Assembly (NCBI GenBank): GCA_003550305.1 | Contig: QKYT01000166.1 | Coordinates: forward strand, 147,067-164,809 | Direction of reading: 5' to 3' | Source: Glomus cerebriforme | Taxonomy: Eukaryota; Glomeromycota; Glomeromycetes; Glomerales; Glomeraceae | DNA: 17,743 bases | Shown: positions 8,556 through 17,206 of the stretch, one piece after another | How positions within the stretch are numbered: position 1 is the stretch's first letter | Layout: every line of letters starts with the position of its first letter | Translations under genes and position numbers: made by a program | Notes under the pieces: model-generated | Told to the model about the DNA's origin: nothing | Database searches by the model: none | The model's input: only the letters and a program-made list of their open reading frames with translations

Positions 8556-11500
8556 ATGAACTTTGAAGAGATTGAGATAAATACAGCGATACATATGTTA
8601 AGACACTACTCAAATTTTCCATTAAATGAAGACCATTCTTGTTATATTTGTTATCCAGTATCATCATTATACTCTATAAATACTGCTTTTGGAAATTTTT
8701 GGATTTGGATTAATCATACTTTTAACGCAGAAACTTATACAGCCTATACCATTACAGCTTTTAATCTATTCAATTATTTAGTTTCGACTACACTATCCAG
8801 ACAACAAAGTGATCAGTTACCTTCAGTACTTATACGTTTACTCACCAGTATTCAATATCTAAGGAGACCCCTTTTATCTGAAGTTTTATTTAATTATACA
8901 TTAGGAATAGCTGTTAGAACCAATTGTTTTGAATATCCCGTTGATATATATATTTTTGACGAGACCTACCAAGAATTATTAGATCAACTTATAGTATCTG
9001 TACAATAAGATCGATACCTATTAAGACAGATTAGTGTACCCTCACCAGAATCTTCAGAAGAATCAATTAGTTCAACAGAATTAACTAACACAAACCTAAC
9101 ACCCCCAAATCTTGTTCATACACCTACATCGCCAAACCTTGTTAGAACACCTACTCCACCTATTTTAGTGCAAACACTACCGAATCTTACACGTACTCCT
9201 ACACCTATACCACCAAATACACCACCAAACGTAAATATGGCCGCCACTGCCGTTGAATTAATAGCTCTTTATAACCAAATTTTTGGAGCAAATGGAGCTA
9301 GATTGGATGCTATTGCTAATGCCCACCAAAATGCAGAATGAACAACCGCTAAAGTAGAAACCTTTAGTGGAGCTGAAGGAGAAGATCCAGTAAAATGGCT
9401 AAAAACCTTTAACAGAACCGCTATAACTAACAGATGGAATACAGAAGCAAGGAAGAAAGCTGTAGCAGGAGCCTTGATGAAAAATGCCACAACTGATTGG
9501 TTTGAAGGTGCTATTGTAGGAATGGGTGATAATTTTGATACTGGAACTAATGGAGGAGCTAACTTCACTGACCTTTTCAATGGGCGTTTTGTAAGCGAAA
9601 CCAGAAAGAATCAATGGTACCAAGAACTGACTTCCCTACTTCAAAAGAATGATGAGTCAGTTGACTCATATGCCAATAAGTTTAAAAAGCTTGCAGATCG
9701 AGTAAACTTACAAGATGCTGCCTAAAAGAAGAGAATGTTCCTAATGGGACTCAATCCTGCTTATACCCTCCTGGTATATGCTCGCAATCCCGCTGACTTT
9801 GATGCTGCTATAGATACTGCCAGATTAGTGGAAATTGGATTTAATTATGCCTCTGGAACTACAAATAAGCCTCAAGAAACCACTGCCGCCTCCAGTTCTA
9901 AAGTAAAAATTTCAGAGACTGAAGTTGATGAACTAACTAAAAAGTTAGANCAACTTACAATTAACTATGCAAACCTTATGACAGCATTATTAGCTCAGCC
10001 ACAAGAAAGAAGAAGCCGTCCACCAATGAATCAAGAAAGATCTAGGAATAACAACTTCAATGCACCTAGACCAACCGGAGTTAATTTTAAGTGCTATAAC
10101 TGTAATCAACTCAGACATATGGCTAGAGATTGCCCTTATCCCGATCAAAGATACAATCACCAACCTAGACTTACCAATGTATCCAGAACTTCTAGATATG
10201 AGACTAGAGATGTGAATTATTTAGATGACTTCGAATATAATGAAGAGTATGAGGAAAAATATGAAGAGGATGATGGAGAGGAATATGAAGTTTACTTGGA
10301 CACTCGTTCAGGACCTTATCCTCAAAGTCCAGTTTCTAAGAATAAAAGAACACAAAGAAGTGAATCTAAAAGAGAGGAAAATTTAAGAAAAACCTCTCGC
10401 TTTAATGTACCTGCTAATACTGAAGACATGGAAGATGTTGAGATCCAGCCTCCCATAACTACTACTACTACTTCTTCAACAAAGACTACCAAGACTCCAA
10501 GAAGAAGACTATTACCTGTACCAATTGAGCATTTAACTGAGTTCAATGTAGCTGCCTATTTGCAAAACTTACCATGTGAACTCTCAGTTGCATAAGCTGC
10601 CTATGTCATCCCAACCTACCGTTCAGGATTATCAAGAGCAGTGAGAAGATTACGTAAAAAAGCACAACAGGATGGAACTCAAGAAGCAAATTTAGCAGAC
10701 AGCGATGAAGAACCAATAACTGCCACCAAATGTACTCTTAGAATTGGTCAAAAAGCACAAACCGCTATTGTAGATAGTGGAGCAGCCACAAGTATCATGA
10801 CCAAAGCCCTTTTAAATAAGCTAGGATATAAAATCGATAGGCCCTCTAAGATGATTGTAGTCACTGCCAATGGAGCAAGAACCAGATCTTTAGAAATAGT
10901 TGATAATATTCCTATTATCATAGGCAAAATAGAAATTCTCACGTCTTTCTAAGTTTTAGACTCAAAGGACAAAGTCCTTATTCTAGGCAACAACTGGTTA
11001 AAAGAAGCTAATGCAACCATGAGTTGGAAACAGTCTACCTTAACCATTCGCAAACACAACATTACCGTTAGAATCTGCATTACCTTCACTAAAACTGCTA
11101 AGGTTACCACTCAGGAGTTAGATTACGACTCTGAAGACGATTACTATGAAGATGAATTCTTAGATGAGTATTATGTCTATTATTCAGATATGACTGATGA
11201 AGAAGAAGTCTCTGAGGATGAAATGATCTATAATCCTTGGAGTGAGGTATACTCACCTTACAATTCAGAAGTAGAATCTGAAGAAGAAGATTTACCTGAT
11301 AAAAATAATCCCGCAGTATTCTTAGCTGAAAGTGCAAAAGGATCAAGCGAAAAGGAAAAGGCCCCAGAAGACCAACATGTAGGACCTCTCGATTACTACC
11401 AATAACAAGCTTTCCAATACCTTTTAGAAGAGTATGCAGATATCTGTGTCAAAGGACAGACTGAAATTGGACAAACTACCATAGTTAAGCACAAAATTCA

Positions 11501-13538
11501 TACAGGAGACGCTTTACCTATAGCACAAAAGCCTTATCACACCAACTTAGAAAACACTTAGTTTTTGAAGGAAGAAATCAAAAAGATGGAAGCAAATGGA
11601 ATTATTAGACGCTCACATAGTCCCTGAGCCTCCCCAGTTGTCATAGTGGGAAAGAAAGGCAAAGATAAAAGATTATGTATTGACTATCATAGATTAAATG
11701 CCCTTACAAAGATCGATGCTTATCCCTTGCCCAGAATTGATAACTTATTAGACTCTTTAGATGGATCCCAATGGTTCACTACCTTAGATTTGGCTAGTGG
11801 ATATTGGCAAGTTTTCATGCATTCTTACGATATTGAAAAAACAGCCTTTATTACCCCTTCAGGACTTTATGAATTCTTAGTTATGCCTTTTGGACTAAAT
11901 AATGCACCAGGAACTTTCCAGAGACTTATGAACTGGATTTTGAAGGATTATCTTAGCTTATTCGTTGCAGTTTACTTAGACGATATAATCATTTATTCCA
12001 AAGGATCATTAGAATTACATTTAGACCATGTTAAACAAGTATTTCAAACCTTACGCGAAGCTCAACTTAGTATTAAGTTAAAAAAGTGCCACTTTTGCTA
12101 TCCATCCCTCTCTTTCTTAGGACACATAGTAGGACAAGGAGGAATCCATCCAGATTCTGAAAAAATAGAAAAAGTAAAAAGTTTTCCTATCCCTAAGACC
12201 TTAACTCAACTTTGAGCTGCACTGGGACTTTTTGGTTATTATCGCAAGTTTATCAAGGATTTTGCTAGACACGTTAAACTACTCACCATGTTACTTAAGA
12301 AGGAAATACCATTTCAGTGGACTGAAAAACAACAAATCGCCTTCGACAGACTCAAGGAAAGACTCATCAAGGCACCTATCTTACAGTACCCTGATTTTAA
12401 AGCACCTTTTACTTTGTATACTGATGCTTGTAAGTTTGAACTTGAAGCTGTATTATCACAAAAAGTTAACGGACAAGAATGTGTAGTTGCCTACGCTAGC
12501 AGAACAACCAACAAAGCTGAAGAAAATTACCCTATTACAGACTTGGAATGTCTTGCAATTGTTTGGGCAGTCAAGCATTTTCACCACTATTTAAGTCGAC
12601 CTTTCTTAATTGTAACCGATCACTTAGCACTTAAGTGGTTAAAAATCTCAAAAATGCCTAAAGGCAGAAGAACTCGTTGGATTATGGAACTCCAACAATA
12701 TAATTTTACCATTGAACATCGTCCAGGAAAACATAATGCTAATGCAGACATATTATCTCGCATGTATGATAATCAAACTGACCAAGAGGAAGAAAATGAG
12801 TGTTTCATAGTCATTACTTATGATGCAGATACAGAAGAAGATGAACCTGAAGCCGAATCTTCATCAATGGCTTTAGTTAGAAGTAATAAGTGCAGAAGAT
12901 TAACTCCTAATCAAAAGATTCCTTACGGAAGCGAAAGTGAAAGTGAATTTTCAGAAGTCAAGAGCGAAAAGTCCTTACCTTTAACAATCCCTGAGCCGTA
13001 CCCATGTTGTGGACATATTATTTGCACTTGTGAACCAGAAGTTTCATCTATCAACACTGAAGAGTATCAGCAAGATCACAATAATAGTTGGGACCCAAGA
13101 TGGATTGAGGAAAACGAAAGCGAGATCGAATGGGAATATCATTCTAATGATGGCATTACCATCCATTCAGAACAGAGTGAAGGCTATACTGCTATTCAAA
13201 TCAAGCAAGTCATAGTAGGCCAACCAATAACTAGAGAAGGAAGCAAGTGTACTTGGAACTGTGACACTGAAAACCACTATATTCATACTTACTGTAAATT
13301 ATGTAAAAAGAACTTAATTTATGATACCTTCTATCATCATTGCATCTGAAGTTTCTCTCTAGGACATCTTCATCCAGATATGGACCCAAGATTCTTAGTT
13401 AACGTACCATGGTGGAAGGAACCCATCCTAGTTCAACGTGAAAATGCAGTAGTATATTTAAGACTGCTAGAACGTCTCTACAATAACTTACCTGTCTATA
13501 CCCCTTCCCTTGAACCCATTGTCGCTAAGTTAGATTAA
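8556..13538 (+). pseudogene. ORF1: Gag-protease-reverse transcriptase-RNase H polyprotein with ten in-frame stops
   Basis: One frame of 1660 codons runs from ATG 8556 to TAA 13536, with no frameshift between Gag and Pol. Residues 1-150 are an unrecognised N-terminal domain, followed by a Thr/Pro/Asn-rich linker. About 263-430 are a retrotransposon Gag domain, and 513-526 a CCHC zinc knuckle (10092-10133). The aspartic protease DSGA is at 740-743. Reverse transcriptase spans about 1035-1240 with YLDD at 1140-1143 (11973-11984). RNase H has Asp1290, Glu1331 and Asp1355. A Cys/His-rich tail ends the protein. Acidic Tyr/Asp/Glu-rich linkers lie on both sides of the protease. Internal stops are TAA at 9006, 9723, 10593, 10950 and 11403, TAG at 11559, and TGA at 9339, 11625, 12213 and 13347. 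Conserved glycines are also changed, for example QLRH in the knuckle and FELEAVL in RNase H. The intact protein would package and copy element RNA; this copy is dead. Confidence 0.9.
12781..13538 (+). other. Cys/His-rich tail of ORF1 after RNase H
   Basis: After the tether HRPGKHNANADILSRM typical of the RNase H end, the protein continues about 250 residues instead of going into integrase. It has an acidic Ser-rich stretch, then CCGHIICTC (residues from 1484), then a Cys/His cluster at residues 1565-1596 (13248-13343) with the order C-x3-C, H, H-x2-C-x2-C, HH-C. This could form a zinc ribbon. One TGA (13347) follows directly, after which LGHLHPDMDPRFL and PWWKEPILVQREN lead to the end. I recognise no family; it may be a relocated integrase-type zinc domain or a nucleic-acid-binding module. 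Confidence 0.6.
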
Positions 13539-13664
13539 GTTTCATTTTAGTTAAACATTTTTATTTAGTTTTATTTATAGTTTATATATTATTATTTTTT
13601 TAGTTAGTTATTTCTTTTATGGTGAAAGCTAAAGCATTCACATTGTGATGAACGGCCAATTAAC
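13539..13664 (+). other. T-rich spacer between ORF1 and ORF2
   Basis: These 126 bp carry at least five stops in the shared frame, far denser than the stray stops elsewhere, so it is likely to be true non-coding sequence. It ends with a 9-codon upstream reading frame (ATG 13619, stop TGA 13646-13648). The length is a multiple of three, so ORF1 and ORF2 are in the same phase. It could be an intron, an internal start region, or a subgenomic promoter. No convincing GT..AG pair is decisive. Confidence 0.55.
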
Positions 13665-14906
13665 ATGGATACCCAACATTATCATAATTTATTAAATTAT
13701 ATTAGTAATAGTACATTTCCCTTAGATTTTAGTGAAGCACAATAAAAGCAATTAGTTAACCAATCAAAATATTATTTAGTTAAAAATAATTTACTCTTTA
13801 AAAAGGACTGAAATAATCAGAACAATTTAGTTAAAGTAGTTCAAAGATACGAAATGGACACTGTACTTTATATGTTTCATAATGACCCTACAGCTGCACA
13901 CACTTTCAAAGATAGAATGATGGATAAAATGAAAAGGCGATTCTTTTGGCCTCAAATGTTCCAAGATATAAGCACTTATGTTGAGTCATGTGATGCATGC
14001 CAAAGAAGAGAAAAATCAAAGCAACAAGAACCATTACACCCAATTCCAGTTGGAGCACCTTTTTACCAAATTGGAATTGATTATGTGGGACCCTTGAACG
14101 TAACCTCTCAAGGAAACAAATATATTATCATCGCAATGAATTACATGACCAAATGGCCAGAAGCAAAACCTGTGAAAGAAGCTACCGCTTAAGAAACTGT
14201 GACATTTGTGTATGAAAGTATTATTTGTCATTACGGTTGTCCTGAAAAAATCCTAACTGACCGAGAAACTCATTTTAATAATCAGCTCTTAAAAGGATTA
14301 TTAAAGAAATTTGAAATTACACATTTAATGTTAATCCCTTATCATCCGCAGACCAATGAACTTGTTGAACGATTTAATAGAATATTAATAGAAGCCCTCT
14401 CATGAACAGCCACAAATCATTTAAATGATTGGGACAAGTTTATAGCTCCTGTTCTCTTTGCTTACTGTACTAGCACACATTCAACCATAAAGATTTCCCC
14501 ATTTTTTCTTGTGTATGGGAGGGAAGCAAAATTGCCCACGGATAGTATAGAAATGGAGGAGGAATCTAACCTAATCGAACACATAGATCATCAAGTGACG
14601 CACCTATCAGATGTTAGAAATGATGTGCAACAGCAGATCAAATCTGAGCAACAAAAACAAAAGGATTTCCATGATAAGAAATTAAAAAAGGAAATCAAAT
14701 TTAAGATTGGTGATCAAGTCCTATATTATTATGCTACTCTAGATAAGCAATGGTCTGAAAAATTAAGCTCCAAATGGAAAGGACCATATTATATACATAA
14801 TGTAATTGGAAATGGCACTTACAAATTAAGGGAATTATCGGAAAAAGTCCTAAAAACTTCTGTGAACATAAGTTTTCTAAAAATATATAAAGATAGGAGC
14901 AACTGA
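13665..14906 (+). pseudogene. ORF2: integrase with H2C2 finger, DDE core and GPY/F end, four in-frame stops
   Basis: The 413-codon frame starts at ATG 13665. The H2C2 zinc finger uses His72, His79, Cys109 and Cys112. The catalytic core has Asp139 (GIDYVGPL), Asp199 (LTDRE) and Glu235, with the standard 35 residues between the last two. A C-terminal SH3-like part contains KWKGPYY near 371-377, the GPY/F module of Ty3/gypsy integrases. There is no chromodomain. Integrase would insert element cDNA into host DNA in the nucleus. Stops interrupt at 13743 and 14190 (TAA) and 13809 and 14403 (TGA). The catalytic triad survives, but the usual Asp is Asn in AMNYMTKWPE, and the usual Gly is Glu in TDRETHF and QTNELVE, each one G-to-A change. 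Encoding integrase apart from RT is unusual for Ty3/gypsy. Confidence 0.9.
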
Positions 14907-14937
14907 CAACCCCTAGTTGTAATTTCTTGAAATCAAA

Positions 14938-15339
14938 ATGAACAATTACGACCGTATCCTTGAAAACCTTCAAAGAGATAATGACGTTTCAGATCTTAAT
15001 ATCACAATGCAGAATGAAGATGATACGCCTAGCTAACAAATAACCTCTCTTCTTCGACAATTAAGAAGAGCTGTTAGTAAAAGAAATCAAGTAAAGACCC
15101 TTCTTAATGCTTGGTATATTGGAGAAGTCATTGAAACTAAGACTTCAACATTAACAGAAAGAGCCCTCTGTATGAAACTAATGACACCATACTATCAGAA
15201 AGTAGTAATTCGTACTTACTACATATTTGAATTCTTGGGAACAAAACAAATTAATAGATCCCAAAATATGATCTCAAAAATTGGAACAAAATAATACCAG
15301 GCTCTACTTGAAGAAGCTCTGACCATCGCAGAAGCTTGA
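14938..15339 (+). pseudogene. ORF3: small protein of unknown role, two in-frame stops
   Basis: A 133-codon frame begins at ATG 14938, 31 bp after ORF2 and in a different phase, and ends at TGA 15337-15339, five bases before the polypurine tract. It reads protein-like sequence such as MNNYDRILENLQRDN, SLLRQLRRAVSKRNQV, ALCMKLMTPYYQKVVIRTYY and YQALLEEALTIAEA, helical and basic in the middle. TAA stops at 15034-15036 and 15292-15294 each fit a former CAA. The position is that of an envelope or accessory gene in other LTR elements, but there is no signal peptide or membrane segment, so it is not envelope-like. The family is unrecognised. Confidence 0.65.
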
Positions 15340-15343
15340 TTAT

Positions 15344-15355
15344 AGGAGAAGGAAG
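15344..15355 (+). promoter_or_regulatory. Polypurine tract
   Basis: AGGAGAAGGAAG lies one base before the 3' LTR. It is the expected RNase H-resistant primer for plus-strand synthesis and supports 15357 as the LTR start. Confidence 0.8.
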
Positions 15356-15356
15356 T

Positions 15357-15806
15357 TGTTAGTATGAAACATTACTGTACTGATTTACTGCGCCGTACTG
15401 TGCCACTTTATGATCGTGATTTCCATGATCACAGTGATCTTAATGATAGTAATAATATTAATGATCTTAGTGATAGTTAAGATAGTTAGGATAGTTAAGA
15501 TATTTATTATATTTATTATATTTATTATATTAGTTATATTTAAGATAGTTAATATCTTTTTATTATATTTTATTTTTGTATAAATATCCTGAGAATTTTA
15601 TTAAGTTCTCTTCANTTCTTGTAACTTCAATTGAATAATAAAATAACTTTTACCTAAAAATTCCTATACCNTTTACCAATTAAAGAGCGAACTGTATTTA
15701 ATAAATTATTGTTACTTCTATCGTTAAACTTAATTAATTTTTCATTTTCAAACATAAAGAAGAAAAGTTAAAGATAAAGGAATCAAGAATACGATTAGAT
15801 GTAACA
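15357..15806 (+). repeat. 3' LTR
   Basis: The 450 bp begin TGTTAG and end GTAACA, giving perfect TGTT...AACA termini. It is the same length as the 5' LTR, with eight transitions between them and N bases at 15615 and 15671. The TATA box is at 15579 and AATAAA at 15637. Confidence 0.93.
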
Positions 15807-15810
15807 ACGC
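15807..15810. repeat. Right target-site duplication ACGC
   Basis: This matches the four bases at 8013-8016 and marks the end of the retrotransposon. Confidence 0.75.
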
Positions 15811-15863
15811 ATTTTTTATTAATTTACATATTGTTACATATTAATATAAAAAACTAATCGTGA

Positions 15864-16497
15864 AAATCCAAAATTTCTGGAATACATATTTTTGGATTTG
15901 ATATTGAAATATTACATTAAGTACAAACTGTCTATAGAAAAACTATTATTATTGATAAAAGAAAGAGATCACTTAGTGAAGTAGTATTAGTATCATAACA
16001 AAATAAATGATATGTATCATTTGGAAGAAATGCTCATAAGAAAATTAAACAGCTTATTTTATAACATCGAATGGTATTAGAATCTGAGAAGCCAATTCAC
16101 TTACATAATATGGAATTGGAATATAAATATCATATTATTAATATAAAATACAATTTATCATTAGATCATATAAAATTAGATGTCTATGTATATGCCTGTG
16201 ATGAAGCTTTATTAGGTCATGAAGTAGCAGGGAATGCGTGCAGACCAATTTATTTTCACCTGGGACCCCAGGAAAGATAGTTATTAAAATTTGTATTCCA
16301 GATCCCCTCTGCTACTAAAATGATTACTTATTAATTTCACCATTCTAGGGCTCTCAAAATATAGTTTTAGTATATCGATAAAAATTGTATTCTTAGAATG
16401 TTCTCTAGCTCCTCTCGCTCAATAAAATTACTAATTTGTTTCCTTGCCTTTGTGCGCCTTCCTGGTTATAATCCTGATATAATAAAAATTTACACAT
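15864..16497 (+). pseudogene. 3' part of the host gene split by the retrotransposon
   Basis: One plus-strand frame reads KSKISGIHIFGFDIEILH, stop, VQTVYRKTIIIDKRKRSL, and then, after further stops, ESEKPIHLHNMELEY, YVYACDEALLGHEVAGNAC and PIYFHLGPQER. Stops at 15918, 15996, 16008 and 16056 and TAG at 16278 are each one transition from a Gln, Trp or Arg codon. Beyond 16281 the same frame stays protein-like (FVFQIPSATKMIT) with occasional stops to about 16497, so the former C-terminus is uncertain. The ISGIHIFGFDIE and ACDEAL blocks fit the same Rhizophagus-like family as the piece at 7610-7940. An acceptor AG is not evident before 15864. Confidence 0.5.
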
Positions 16498-16660
16498 AGT
16501 AGAAAGTATATGCAGACCAAGTTATTTTCGCCTGAGAACTTCAAAAATGATAGTTGACAAATAATATACTCCAGCTTCTCTTACTTATCAAAATCATAAA
16601 TTTGTCTTCTTACTTTTGCATGCCTTCCTGATTATAATTTCGTCATAATAAAAATTTACA
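16233..16660. repeat. Imperfect direct duplication of the split gene's 3' end
   Basis: The copy at about 16509-16660 (ATGCAGACCAAGTTATTTTCGCCT ... CCTTCCTGATTATAATTTCG ... AATAAAAATTTACAC) matches two separated parts of the upstream segment. These are about 16235-16325 (GCAGACCAATTTATTTTCACCT...) and about 16395-16493 (…CCTTCCTGGTTATAATCC...AATAAAAATTTACAC). The upstream copy carries extra sequence between these parts, itself partly a repeat of the same words. Differences are largely transitions. Confidence 0.6.
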
Positions 16661-16815
16661 CCTATGATATGAAAAAAAAATCGGGTATNGATAGAGGGTA
16701 TTACTATGGNTGTAAAAAAGTCAGATATAGATGAGGCAAATAGGATTACCTCTAGACAAAATAATATGATATAAATGCATATACATGTATATATTGACTT
16801 CTGGGATTCCCAACA
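16661..16815. other. Short spacer
   Basis: AT-rich with two N bases and a TATACATGTATATA palindrome near 16781. No gene or RNA was recognised. Confidence 0.5.
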
Positions 16816-16968
16816 CTAGCCCGTTACTAGTCCGTTACTATCCCATTACTAGCTCGTCACTAACCTGCAACTAGGTGAAGAAAAAAAGACACTAACTCGC
16901 AATTAGCCCATAACTAGCTCAACACTAGGCTGACACTAGACTGACACTAGCCTGTTACTAGCCCAAAA
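16816..16968. repeat. 11-bp degenerate tandem array, consensus CTAGCCYGTTA
   Basis: Thirteen consecutive units start at 16816, 16827, 16838, 16849, 16860, 16871, 16892, 16903, 16914, 16925, 16936, 16947 and 16958. All are 11 bp except the sixth, which carries a 10-bp A-rich insertion. Examples are CTAGCCCGTTA, CTAGTCCGTTA, CTAGCTCGTCA and CTAGACTGACA. The CTAG core is the best kept. Variation is mostly C/T and G/A. The last unit contains the stop codon of the adjoining minus-strand gene. Confidence 0.85.
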
Positions 16969-17206
16969 CCTTCTGCTCATTAACCATAGCCCTATCTCGA
17001 AGCCTATTAAAATATTGGGTTACATAATAAGTACCAGAATGCTTTCTACAAAGGCCGGGTTTAGAGCTAGTCGGCTTGCCACAAACTTTACAGGGAATGC
17101 GAGGTTTAGCTTTCCAATGCTCAAAATATTCTTCAGGCCGATGACAAGTTCACCCACAGACGTATCCAGTCATGAGTAAATAATTGCAATAATATTCNCC
17201 TATCAT
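16958..17206 (-). pseudogene. Small Cys/His-rich protein with one in-frame TGA
   Basis: Reading leftwards from ATG at 17206 (or the in-frame ATG at 17173), the frame gives MIGEYYCNYLLMTGYVCG, a TGA (17152-17150), TCHRPEEYFEHWKAKPRI, PCKVCGKPTSSKPGLCRKHSG and a basic end with TAG at 16960-16958. The C-x2-C and C-x2-H spacing (CKVCGK, LCRKH) is that of a zinc-binding module. The first half may supply another CG..C-H set across the TGA. The TGA fits a former Trp or Arg. If read as one 82-codon protein it would be a small nucleic-acid or protein-binding factor; I do not recognise a named family. Divergent from the plus-strand gene 65 bp away. Confidence 0.5.

Larger units (their letters stand above)
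8017..15806 (+). mobile_element. Full-length Ty3/gypsy LTR retrotransposon, coding region inactivated
   Basis: The element is 7790 bp: two 450-bp LTRs, an 89-bp leader, ORF1 (Gag-protease-RT-RNase H-Cys/His tail), a 126-bp T-rich spacer, ORF2 (integrase), ORF3 (unknown) and a polypurine tract. The order RT, RNase H, integrase defines Ty3/gypsy. Target duplications ACGC flank it, so the insertion is intact and not recombined to a solo LTR. It is more G+C-rich than the surrounding DNA, especially in coding parts. Sixteen in-frame stops, all explainable by single transitions, and altered conserved residues make it non-autonomous, though the LTRs and ends could still be used in trans. No chromodomain follows the integrase. 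Confidence 0.93.

Noticed and set aside
9269..11346. Several minus-strand frames opposite Gag and protease
   Set aside because: They are shadows of the plus-strand polyprotein with no independent motifs.
12232..13215. Extra plus-strand frames overlapping RNase H and the tail (12232-12486 and 13009-13215)
   Set aside because: Out of phase with clear domains and without recognisable motifs.
8556..13538. A programmed frameshift between Gag and Pol
   Set aside because: Gag, protease, RT and RNase H are all in the same frame; only stop codons separate them.
14510..14906. A chromodomain after integrase
   Set aside because: The C-terminus ends soon after the GPY/F-like module; no chromodomain aromatic pattern is present.
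8556..15339. A non-standard genetic code in which TAA and TAG mean Gln and TGA means Trp or Arg
   Set aside because: CAA, CAG, CGA and TGG are used normally throughout the same frames, TGA would have to mean both Trp and Arg, and ORF1 and the 17272 gene end with TAA. Mutation explains the pattern better.
16816..16968. A CRISPR array
   Set aside because: Units are 11 bp with no spacers, and the context is eukaryotic.
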